A stretch of DNA of 49,249 nucleotides from contig NQWY01000008.1 of the NCBI GenBank assembly GCA_019425655.1, forward strand, positions 1 through 49,249, written 5' to 3'. Of the stretch, positions 43,091-49,249 are shown piece after piece; position 1 is the first letter of the stretch; every line of letters starts with the position of its first letter. The DNA is from Rhizophagus prolifer. Taxonomy: Eukaryota > Glomeromycota > Glomeromycetes > Glomerales > Glomeraceae. The notes under the pieces were generated by a model, which ran no database searches, was not told the DNA's origin, and worked only from the letters and a program-made list of their open reading frames with translations. A program made the translations under genes and the position numbers.

Positions 43091-45463
43091 TTATTTCTTT
43101 CCAGCGGCTTGCATCGGATTTACTTTTCCATTAGATGCACCTCTGGCTGCATCTTTTTGCTTTTGCTTGAAAACCTGAAACTTGCTTGGTGTTTCTGATG
43201 AACTTGAAGCGGTCCAGAAGTTGTTAGACGTATCAATATCGGCCGTTTCTCTCATTGGATCTAACTGAGCAGACTTCAGTTTCTTATCAAAATAATAAGT
43301 TTTAGAAGCCTTTTGCTCATTATGTCTCCAGATTTGAACACTGATTTTATCCGTTGCTTTCGAACCGTCTTCAAAGGTGAATTCCAAAATAATCGGCATT
43401 ACAAGACCTCCTTTATTAGAAAAATCAATTTGATAAGCGGTGACGCTATTTTCTTTTTTAATATCTTTTTTATCAACTTTTTCCAGATTGCCTGTTGTAA
43501 CAGAATATTCTTTTGAAGTATCTACTTTCTCCTGTCCACGATCATATCTGTAATAGAAATCCTGAACATCTTTGTCGGTATCAGCATAGAATTTGATATT
43601 CTTATCTTGTCTGTTTCTGATTTTAGAAACATCTTCAAACTCATTCAATACCGGTTTTTCAACAGTATATTTCACCGTTTCGGATTTTGGATCGGCATCA
43701 AAATCAGGCGTTGCAATCGTCACTTTATCCAACGAGATATCTACGGGATCTGTTCCGTAGAACCAACCTCTCCAGAACCAATCCAGGTCTTCCCCACTCG
43801 CATCTTCCATTGTTCTGAAAAAATCTGCAGGCTCAGGATGACGGAAAGCCCATCTTTTGGCGTAAGTCTTGAACGCTTTATCAAACAACTCTCTTCCCAT
43901 AATCGTCTCACGAAGAATGTTAAGTCCGGTTGCCGGTTTTGAATAAGCATTCGGGCCAAATCTTGCGATGTTTTCGGAATTGGACATAATCGGTTCCAAT
44001 TCATCTTTCGGAAGCTTCATATAATCCACGATTGTCCAAGCCGGACCACGTTTTGAAGGGAATTTGTTATCCCATTTCTCTTCTGTCAGATATTCAACAA
44101 AAGTATTCAGACCTTCATCCATCCAGCTCCATTGTCTCTCGTCTGAATTGATGATCATTGGAAAGAAGTTGTGTCCAACTTCGTGAATAATTACACCCAA
44201 CATTCCGTTTTTGATTGCTTCGGAATAAGTTCCGTCTTTTTCTGTTCTTCCGTAATTGAAACAGATCATCGGATATTCCATTCCGTTCGCCGCTTCTACA
44301 GATTGCGCTACAGGATATGGATAAGGAATTGTGAATTCTGAATAAGTTTTAATCGTATGTGCAACAGCTTTTGTAGAGAATTTCCTATACAATCCGTAAG
44401 CTTCTTTTCCGTAGAAGCTCATTGCCATTACTTTGTTATTATTTTCAGGAATCGTTACGCGCATCCCGTCCCAGATAAATTTTCTTGAAGAGGTCCATGC
44501 AAAATCACGAACGTCATTGGCTTCAAAAATCCAGGTTTTTCTCTGTTTTGAATGATTCTTTTCTGCTTTCTTCGCTTCATCAAGCGTTACGATTTCTACA
44601 GGTTCGTTGGCAGATTCTGCTTTTCTATACCTTGCTAATTGCTCAGAAGTTAAAACCTGCTCGTAGTTCTTGCATTCTCCAGTTCCACCAACAATATGGT
44701 CAGCAGGAACGTTCATTTTTACTTTATAATTTCCGAAAACCAAAGCAAACTCGCCACGTCCTGTGAACTGATGATTCTGCCAGCCGTGGAAATCACTGTA
44801 AACACACATTCTCGGAAACCATTGTGTCATTGTGTAAAGGTCGTTCCCATCCTCAGGAAAACTTTCATAACCGCCTCTTCCGCCCATTTCGATACGATTC
44901 GGGATATTGTAATTCCAGTTAACTTTGAAAACGAATTTCTCCCCTTTTTTCAATGCTTTTGGAAGGTCAATACGCATCATTGTTTTATTGACCACATATT
45001 TCAACGGATTGCCGGAAGCATCGGTTACTTTCTCCAGATTAACACCATAACCATTATCTGAAACAGGAAGTTCTGATGCTTTTACGCTTTCTAAAACCGT
45101 TCTTTTCGGTAAAGTTGAAGAAGAAGGATAATCTGCATTTTTCACAGATGACTGTTGATTTTCGTCCAGCTGAAGCCAGAGATAATCCAGATCGTCCGGA
45201 GAATTGTTGTAATAAGTTATGGTTTCGGAACCTTTCAGATTTCTTTTATCTTCGTCCAAATATGCTTCTATGTCATAATCTGCACGTTGCTGCCAGTAGG
45301 CTTGTCCCGGCGAGCCAGAAGCAGTTCTGTAAACATTAGGTGTTGGAAGGATGGTTCCGAGTTGTTCAAATTTGTTTCCGTGGTTGCTTCCCGGATTATT
45401 CTGGATATTCTGTGCCGACACTACAGCAGAACAGAATAAAAGTCCTAAAACTTTTAACTTCAT
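43091..45463 (-). CDS. M1-family zinc metallopeptidase, exported
   Basis: A 790-residue peptidase. I chose the ATG at 45463 because MKLKVLGLLFCSAVVSAQ is a clear Sec signal; an upstream in-frame ATG adds 30 odd residues. The aminopeptidase-N-like beta domain (about 60-270) is followed by the catalytic HEVGHNFFPMIINSDERQWSWMDEGLNTFVEYL near residue 423, the HExxH-(18)-E zinc site. The preceding exopeptidase motif reads NGMEYPMI instead of GAMEN, so substrate preference may differ from classical aminopeptidases. A Lys/Asp-rich beta region and a charged Ala/Gly/Lys tail finish it. It probably acts in the periplasm or outer membrane. Confidence 0.94.
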   Translation of the reverse strand: MKLKVLGLLFCSAVVSAQNIQNNPGSNHGNKFEQLGTILPTPNVYRTASGSPGQAYWQQRADYDIEAYLDEDKRNLKGSETITYYNNSPDDLDYLWLQLDENQQSSVKNADYPSSSTLPKRTVLESVKASELPVSDNGYGVNLEKVTDASGNPLKYVVNKTMMRIDLPKALKKGEKFVFKVNWNYNIPNRIEMGGRGGYESFPEDGNDLYTMTQWFPRMCVYSDFHGWQNHQFTGRGEFALVFGNYKVKMNVPADHIVGGTGECKNYEQVLTSEQLARYRKAESANEPVEIVTLDEAKKAEKNHSKQRKTWIFEANDVRDFAWTSSRKFIWDGMRVTIPENNNKVMAMSFYGKEAYGLYRKFSTKAVAHTIKTYSEFTIPYPYPVAQSVEAANGMEYPMICFNYGRTEKDGTYSEAIKNGMLGVIIHEVGHNFFPMIINSDERQWSWMDEGLNTFVEYLTEEKWDNKFPSKRGPAWTIVDYMKLPKDELEPIMSNSENIARFGPNAYSKPATGLNILRETIMGRELFDKAFKTYAKRWAFRHPEPADFFRTMEDASGEDLDWFWRGWFYGTDPVDISLDKVTIATPDFDADPKSETVKYTVEKPVLNEFEDVSKIRNRQDKNIKFYADTDKDVQDFYYRYDRGQEKVDTSKEYSVTTGNLEKVDKKDIKKENSVTAYQIDFSNKGGLVMPIILEFTFEDGSKATDKISVQIWRHNEQKASKTYYFDKKLKSAQLDPMRETADIDTSNNFWTASSSSETPSKFQVFKQKQKDAARGASNGKVNPMQAAGKK

Positions 45464-45502
45464 TTTTTCAAAACAATTAGATAATAATTCTTTACAAGTA
45501 AT

Positions 45503-45510
45503 CAAATTTA
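45503..45510 (-). promoter_or_regulatory. -7 box upstream of the M1 peptidase gene
   Basis: The minus strand reads TAAATTTG, an exact TAnnTTTG match, 40 bases before the chosen start. No -33 box at standard spacing. This supports the start at 45463, since the longer frame would begin upstream of this box. Confidence 0.4.
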
Positions 45511-45600
45511 GGAAATTGTTACGAATGAAATAAAGATTTGTATTTATTTTCACCAGTAAAGATTAATTCTAAATAGTAGAATATTAAAACACAGAATTGA

Positions 45601-45690
45601 TCGCAGCCCAAGCTGAGTGGAGCTCATTTTTTGCGAGGACTTTTGGAAGGCAAAAAATAGCGGGAACGGAGCGCGGAATGGCTGCCCAAA
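45601..45690. repeat. Palindromic intergenic repeat, GC-richer than its surroundings
   Basis: A nested inverted repeat: outer arms GCAGCC (45603-45608) and GGCTGC (45680-45685), inner arms TTTTTTGC (45627-45634) and GCAAAAAA (45650-45657), with partly pairing GAGC elements between. It is markedly more GC-rich than the flanking DNA and lies right behind the disrupted HupE-like gene. From memory, similar GCAGCCC...TTTTTTG...CAAAAAA...GGCTGC elements recur in Chryseobacterium and relatives, perhaps as REP-like elements or terminators. Confidence 0.55.
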
Positions 45691-45706
45691 TCAAAAAAGA
45701 TTGATA

Positions 45707-46251
45707 TTAAAAAGGAAGTCGCTCCAAAGTCATTTTTAAAGCCAATGCGAAAACACCAGAGGAAACGAATAAAATCCAGTCTTTTCTGTTGACCCGGTCG
45801 CGATGACCAAAGCAACCTGACCCAATTCCAACCCAATATTGAAGCCTAAAAGTGGAACGAAAATACTTTGTTCTTTTGCCAGCATCATTCTGGCAGTGTT
45901 CGCAAATCCCATCCCGTGGATGAGTCCGAAAATCATTGCCAAATAATAATTCATTTTCATCAGCGTTTTCTGATTGTTTTTCATTAAAATATTATCCAAC
46001 GACGTGATAACAATAGTCAAAGGGATGAGAAATTCTACCCAGTTGCTCGGAACTCTCAAAACATTAAGCGAACTAAGCGCTAAAGTGATGGAATGCCCAA
46101 TGGTAAAGGCTGTTACGAGAATCAGGATTTTTTTGAAATCATTGTAAGAATAAACGGCAATCAAAGCCAAAATAAACAACTGATGATCCAGCGCATCCAA
46201 AGAAATAATGTGTTCCCAACCCAACTTCAGGTAAAAAATAAAATCCTGCAT
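45707..46251 (-). pseudogene. HupE/UreJ-like membrane protein gene with a frame disruption near the 3' end
   Basis: From the ATG at 46251 the frame encodes a membrane protein (MQDFIFYLKLGWEHIISLDALDHQ..., GLIHGMGFANTARMM, GFNIGLELGQVALV) typical of HupE/UreJ-like proteins of Bacteroidetes. That frame stops at 45736 after an uncharacteristic tail. A second frame from about 45795 to 45707 encodes VNRKDWILFVSSGVFALALKMTLERLPF, the expected C-terminal end of this family. The membrane helix that should join the two is mostly missing, so a small out-of-frame deletion is likely, near a GGTC-ATCGC-GACC hairpin (about 45796-45808). A sequencing error alone would not explain the shortened helix. The gene is divergent from the DUF6702-like gene, its usual companion. 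Confidence 0.72.
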
Positions 46252-46312
46252 CCTGTCATTTTAAAAAGAATTACGAAAATAATGATTAATTTCGATTTAA
46301 ATTTTGGATCTG

Positions 46313-46816
46313 ATGAAGAACTTTTTTTCTGCGGTTGTTGTTTTGTCTTTGTTTGTAGCGCTTTTCTCGTTCAGGGTTCATCCTTATCACGTTGGTTCTA
46401 TGGAATTTAGTTATAGCCAAAAGTCAAAAACGTTTGAAATTTCCGGACGGTTTTTTATGGATGATTTGGAAAATGCCATTAATAAAAAATATGGAAAAAG
46501 TCTTCATTTCCTCAATCCAAAATCTGAAAAAGAAATGAACGAAGCCTTGAAAAATTATGCTTCCGAATATGTAAAACTGAAAGTAAATAATCAATTCGTA
46601 AAAGTTAAATTCGTTGGTTACGAGGAAGACAAGGAAAGTGTTGATGTTTTTCTGGAATCCGAAGCTGTGAGTAATCCTAAAAAAGTGGAAACGGCTGTCA
46701 GCTTTCTCTATAATCTTTTCGATGACCAGATGAATATCATCCACATTGTTATCAACGGTCAACGTAAAAGTGAAAAACTGAATTATCCTGACCGTTATCT
46801 GTTTCAAGAGTTTTAA
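46313..46816 (+). CDS. DUF6702-like exported protein
   Basis: A 167-residue protein. The ATG at 46313 gives a good signal sequence, MKNFFSAVVVLSLFVALFSF, then HPYHVGSMEFSYSQKSKTFEISGRFFMDDLENAINKKYG, characteristic of the DUF6702 family. A TTG nine bases upstream is possible but less likely. The family often neighbours M1 peptidases and HupE-like proteins in Flavobacteriia, as here; function is unknown to me. The His residues after the signal might bind metal, but that is speculation. It ends directly against the convergent TetR-type gene, the stops adjoining at 46816/46817. Confidence 0.8.
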   Translation: MKNFFSAVVVLSLFVALFSFRVHPYHVGSMEFSYSQKSKTFEISGRFFMDDLENAINKKYGKSLHFLNPKSEKEMNEALKNYASEYVKLKVNNQFVKVKFVGYEEDKESVDVFLESEAVSNPKKVETAVSFLYNLFDDQMNIIHIVINGQRKSEKLNYPDRYLFQEF

Positions 46817-47368
46817 CTACTTCAGTTCTTCGAAAGTTTTATCCACAAGCATTTTTAAAGCATTTTTAATTTTCGACCTTCCTTCGTTGGTTTTAAGATC
46901 CAACCCGCAAAAAACACTTCCGTTAACTTCGGAATAGAGGTTAAGGTAATACATCCCCGAAACGAGAATTGCAGCAACTGCGCGAAAATCTTCACTTTTA
47001 TCCTGAAAGTACGGATCCGTTATGCTTTTGAAAAGCAATTCGCCATTCTTTTCCTGCCCTTCTGTTAATTTCCTCAACGATGTACGCTCTTCTGTCAGTC
47101 GCCAGATCAGAATTTTTTGTAAATCTTTGTTTGCGGCAACAAAATCAAATTGCTCAATCAGCATTTGTTTGGTAAATTCTTTTCCGCCGTCAGTAATTTC
47201 CATCTCCGAATTTTCATTCTTTACATTGCTCCAAAAATCCTGTGTTTTTATATACTCATCCAAAAGCTGATCAACTCCACCAAAGTAATTATAGATCAAT
47301 TTCTTATCAAGACCAGCTGTTGCTGCAATCTCATTAACTTTAAGATATTTATAACCTTTCGTTTTCAA
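46817..47368 (-). CDS. TetR-family transcriptional regulator with unclear or lost start
   Basis: The open frame encodes a TetR-like regulator: helix-turn-helix KVNEIAATAGLDKKLIYNYFGGVDQLLDEYI, then a ligand-binding domain of about 140 residues. The coordinates use a TTG at 47368. The same frame continues upstream as SKQQFLDAVGNIL, clearly the first helix of the DNA-binding domain, up to 47422 where an in-frame stop occurs, with no ATG, GTG or good TTG. A start-proximal mutation or a rare initiation codon is therefore likely. A perfect operator-like inverted repeat at 47438-47453 lies just upstream. It is convergent with the DUF6702-like gene. Confidence 0.78.
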   Translation of the reverse strand: MKTKGYKYLKVNEIAATAGLDKKLIYNYFGGVDQLLDEYIKTQDFWSNVKNENSEMEITDGGKEFTKQMLIEQFDFVAANKDLQKILIWRLTEERTSLRKLTEGQEKNGELLFKSITDPYFQDKSEDFRAVAAILVSGMYYLNLYSEVNGSVFCGLDLKTNEGRSKIKNALKMLVDKTFEELK

Positions 47369-47417
47369 AATATTTCCAACCGCGTCCAGAAATTGCTGTT
47401 TGCTTCCGGAGGTTAAG

Positions 47418-47425
47418 CAAATTTA
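47418..47425 (-). promoter_or_regulatory. -7 box on the tetR strand
   Basis: The minus strand reads TAAATTTG, an exact TAnnTTTG match. Transcription from it would begin around 47411, leaving little leader for any start upstream of the first helix-turn-helix helix. It is adjacent to the operator-like repeat. Confidence 0.35.
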
Positions 47426-47435
47426 ACAATTTTTA

Positions 47436-47467
47436 TTGTCACCATTTGGTGACTTTGATTATATTTG
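47436..47467 (+). promoter_or_regulatory. Plus-strand promoter with embedded TetR-type operator
   Basis: TTG at 47436-47438, a 21-bp spacer and TATATTTG at 47460-47467 make a good Bacteroidetes promoter facing right. The spacer holds a perfect inverted repeat, GTCACC-ATTT-GGTGAC (47438-47453). Such a placement is typical of repressor operators. The neighbouring TetR-type protein is the obvious candidate to bind it. Confidence 0.65.
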
Positions 47468-47520
47468 TGCAAAATTTTAGGGTTTCTAATTTAATCTTAA
47501 AAATTAACAGACTGATAACC

Positions 47521-47574
47521 ATGAAAGCTTTCTTTACATTTTTAATTTACGGAAGCAATAAAAGCTTTATATAA
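47521..47574 (+). CDS. 17-codon ORF in a short transcription unit (uncertain)
   Basis: An ATG at 47521 opens a 17-residue frame, MKAFFTFLIYGSNKSFI, ending at 47574. It lies between a convincing promoter (47436-47467) and a perfect terminator (47625-47656), so a transcript of about 185 bases is expected. The peptide is hydrophobic in its first half. It may be a small protein, the left-over start of a larger deleted gene, or simply part of a non-coding RNA that also contains an ATACAA...TTGTAT hairpin (47595-47616). Confidence 0.3.
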   Translation: MKAFFTFLIYGSNKSFI

Positions 47575-47624
47575 ATAATTTTTTGAAGCTACCAATACAA
47601 GTTCATAAATTTGTATGTTGTTAT

Positions 47625-47656
47625 AAAAGCAGCAATCGTAAGTGATTGCTGCTTTT
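47625..47656 (+). terminator. Strong intrinsic terminator of the short unit
   Basis: AAAAGCAGCAATC (47625-47637) and GATTGCTGCTTTT (47644-47656) are perfectly complementary over 13 bp with a 6-base loop, followed by ATTTTA. It closes the short plus-strand unit before panE. It could also work on the opposite strand. Confidence 0.85.
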
Positions 47657-47702
47657 ATTTTACGATTAATTAAGTAAATTTATCGTTTGATATAATTTAT
47701 AA

Positions 47703-48644
47703 ATGAAGCATATTATAGTTGTAGGACTTGGCGGCGTTGGCGGTTATTTCGGTTTTAAGATTAATCAGTTTAATGAAACAGCAAATCAGTTTACGATTTC
47801 TTTTATTGCGAGAGATCAAACTTATAACATTGTAAAAAGTAATGGATTGACATTACTTTCTCCAGAACATCCAAACAGCATTACAAAACCGAATCACCTC
47901 TTACAGAGCGTTTCTGAAATCAACGATCCTGATTTGGTTTTGATTTGTGTGAAAGAATATGATCTGGAAAATGTTTGCAAGCAATTGAAGCAGGTCATTA
48001 CGGACAAAACCATTCTCCTTCCAATGATGAACGGTGCAGATATCTATGACAGAATTAGGAAAATAATTCCTGACAATACAATTTTGCCGGCTTGTGTATA
48101 CGTCGCTTCCCACATCAGAGAAAAAGGAATCGTTGAACATAAAGGAAAAGCAGGAAAACTGATTTTTGGAAAAGACCCGGCCAATCCTTTCACAGATATC
48201 GATTGGATTATCGGGTTGATGAAAAACAGTCAAATTGATTTCGATTTTAAAGACAATTCTTTTGCTGACATTTGGACCAAATTCTTTTTTGTATCGAGTT
48301 TTGGATTGGTTACAGCTAAATATAATTCTTCCATCGGAACAGTTTGCGCAGATGAAATTCAGAAACTGGAAGCAACAGAAATAATGAAAGAAGTCAAAAT
48401 GATTGCTGACAAAAAAAGAATCAATTTACCCGATGACATTATTGAGAAAACATTTGAGAAAGCCATGACTTTTCCTTCTGCAACCCCAACTTCTTTACAA
48501 CTGGACATCAATGTAAAAAAGGAGAATAGCGAGTTGGAATTATTTGCCGAAGCAATTATCAATTACGGAAAAGACCTGAATATTAAAACGCCTTTTACAG
48601 AGAAAATCTATTCCGAGTTAATGGAAATCGTAGAAAATTATTAA
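47703..48644 (+). CDS. Ketopantoate reductase-family (PanE/ApbA) oxidoreductase
   Basis: A 313-residue protein with the N-terminal NADP-binding motif IIVVGLGGVGGYFGFKI. The family block DLVLICVKEYDLENVCKQL is seen, then LLPMMNGADIYDRIRKIIP (the usual NGL/NGV segment), CVYVASHIREKGIVEHKG, and the C-terminal segment PTSLQLDINVKKENSELELFAEAII, comparable to SSMLQDxxxGRxTEID. These enzymes reduce 2-dehydropantoate or related 2-keto acids with NADPH. Paralogues of uncertain substrate are frequent, and no other pantothenate gene is nearby, so I give no symbol. A weak CGGAAA...TTTCCG hairpin and T-run follow it (48673-48700). Confidence 0.86.
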   Translation: MKHIIVVGLGGVGGYFGFKINQFNETANQFTISFIARDQTYNIVKSNGLTLLSPEHPNSITKPNHLLQSVSEINDPDLVLICVKEYDLENVCKQLKQVITDKTILLPMMNGADIYDRIRKIIPDNTILPACVYVASHIREKGIVEHKGKAGKLIFGKDPANPFTDIDWIIGLMKNSQIDFDFKDNSFADIWTKFFFVSSFGLVTAKYNSSIGTVCADEIQKLEATEIMKEVKMIADKKRINLPDDIIEKTFEKAMTFPSATPTSLQLDINVKKENSELELFAEAIINYGKDLNIKTPFTEKIYSELMEIVENY

Positions 48645-48672
48645 ATTAAATTTTTTATTAGAAAATAATTTC

Positions 48673-48700
48673 CGGAAAAGATTTTCCGATGATTTTTTTT
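48673..48700 (+). terminator. Weak terminator-like hairpin after the PanE-like gene
   Basis: CGGAAA and TTTCCG pair around AGAT (48673-48688), followed by ATGATTTTTTTT. The stem is short (6 bp), so it may be partial. Confidence 0.4.
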
Positions 48701-48730
48701 ACTAATTTTATTTGATTAAACCCTTTTTGA

Positions 48731-49213
48731 ATGAAAACACTTTTACTGGTTAGACATTCCAAGAGTGACTGGCCGGAAGATATGGATGACTTTGACCGTC
48801 CGTTGACCGAGCTTGGAAGAACAAACGCTCCAAAAATGGCTGAATTTCTAAGATTCAACAATATAGATATTGACAGCTTTGTCACAAGTCCCGCTGTTAG
48901 AGCCAAACAGACTTGCGAGTTATTTTCTCAGGTTTACGGAAAAGATTACAGCACCAAAGAAAAGTTATACAGACCGTCTGAGGAAAATTTTCTCTCAGTT
49001 ATATTTGATACGGATGACAGCGTCAACAGTTTAGCCTTGTTTTCTCACAACAACGGGATCTCCAATTTCGCCAATTCACTTTCCGATGAGATCGTAAATT
49101 TACCAACTTCGGGTGTTGTTGCTTATGAAATTGATTGTGACAAATGGAGTGATTTCGAAATGGCAAAGAAGAAGTTTCTATATTTCTATTCGCCTAAGAA
49201 TTTTAATCAATAG
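48731..49213 (+). CDS. SixA-type histidine phosphatase family protein
   Basis: A 160-residue single-domain histidine phosphatase. The catalytic motif is LLVRHSKSDW (Arg8, His9), followed by DFDRPLTELGRTNAPKMAEFL, the segment SFVTSPAVRAKQTCELF, and LFSHNNGISNFANSL containing the second catalytic His. SixA proteins dephosphorylate phospho-histidine on partner proteins in characterised cases; the partner here is unknown. It is cytoplasmic and follows the PanE-like gene by 86 bp. Confidence 0.92.
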   Translation: MKTLLLVRHSKSDWPEDMDDFDRPLTELGRTNAPKMAEFLRFNNIDIDSFVTSPAVRAKQTCELFSQVYGKDYSTKEKLYRPSEENFLSVIFDTDDSVNSLALFSHNNGISNFANSLSDEIVNLPTSGVVAYEIDCDKWSDFEMAKKKFLYFYSPKNFNQ

Positions 49214-49225
49214 TTTTTAAATAAA

Positions 49226-49249
49226 AAAACGCCCAAATTTGGGCGTTTT
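49226..49249 (+). terminator. Intrinsic terminator at the window end
   Basis: AAAACGCCC (49226-49234) pairs with GGGCGTTTT (49241-49249), with a self-complementary AAATTT between them. It starts 12 bp after the sixA-type stop and ends at the last base of the window. Confidence 0.85.

Noticed and set aside
45624-45836. 70-codon minus-strand frame over the HupE-like 3' end and the palindromic repeat
   Set aside because: Third frame of the disrupted gene; the translation matches nothing, unlike the frame ending at 45707.
1-49249. CRISPR array, tRNA, rRNA, insertion sequence or prophage
   Set aside because: No regularly spaced repeats, transposase, integrase, phage-type gene or structured RNA gene was seen on either strand.

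Overview
This AT-rich window comes from a Bacteroidota chromosome, most likely a Chryseobacterium-like member of the Flavobacteriia (Weeksellaceae). The evidence is two SusC/SusD pairs, a hybrid two-component sensor-regulator of the Bacteroidetes type, a type IX secretion sorting domain, a regulator of the Bacteroidetes sugar-Nudix kind, and promoter boxes of the form TAnnTTTG. I see no mobile element, CRISPR array, rRNA or tRNA.

Region A (about 1-13300, minus strand) is a pentose/hexuronate locus. Reading leftwards it runs Nudix-type regulator, xylB, xylA, susC, susD, uxuA, an SDR mannonate/fructuronate oxidoreductase, uxaC, and a kdgK-like kinase cut by the window edge. It joins xylose and glucuronate catabolism to one outer-membrane importer, which suggests (4-O-methyl)glucuronoxylan fragments as the natural food. 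No glycoside hydrolase for xylan lies in the visible part. The 520-bp leader before the regulator carries three related palindromes, a probable operator array. Several intergenic hairpins segment the long transcript.

Region B (about 13600-30300) is a fructan (levan/inulin) utilisation locus. On the minus strand, starting from a hybrid sensor-regulator, it runs MFS sugar porter, periplasmic GH32, SusC, SusD, surface-glycan-binding lipoprotein, lipoprotein GH32, fructokinase and a strong terminator. Divergent from the sensor is a type IX-secreted protein whose body is related to the glycan-binding lipoprotein. A similar TGTAACA-containing motif precedes both the main operon and this gene. A 67-residue piece of an ArsR-type regulator lies between regions A and B.

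Region C (30491-36744, minus strand) holds TauE/SafE-type permease, moaD, moaE, fdhD, a small DUF7009-like protein, an FdhF/YdeP molybdopterin oxidoreductase and a bestrophin-family channel. Divergent on the plus strand are a DyP-type peroxidase and an alpha/beta hydrolase.

Region D (38926-42563, minus strand) is the complete oxidative pentose phosphate branch: gnd, zwf and pgl. It is followed by a 58-residue histone H1-like protein with a near-consensus promoter and a terminator.

Region E (43091-49249) holds an M1 metallopeptidase, a frame-disrupted HupE/UreJ-like gene next to a palindromic repeat, a DUF6702-like protein, a TetR-type regulator with no clear start codon, a short orphan transcription unit under a likely TetR operator, a ketopantoate-reductase-like protein and a SixA-type histidine phosphatase.

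The catabolic flow is coherent. Xylose enters as xylulose 5-phosphate, glucuronate leaves as KDG and then KDG-6-phosphate, and fructose enters as fructose 6-phosphate. The pentose phosphate genes further right feed from and into the same pool. All functional assignments rest on reading motifs and overall sequence character; no database search was run.
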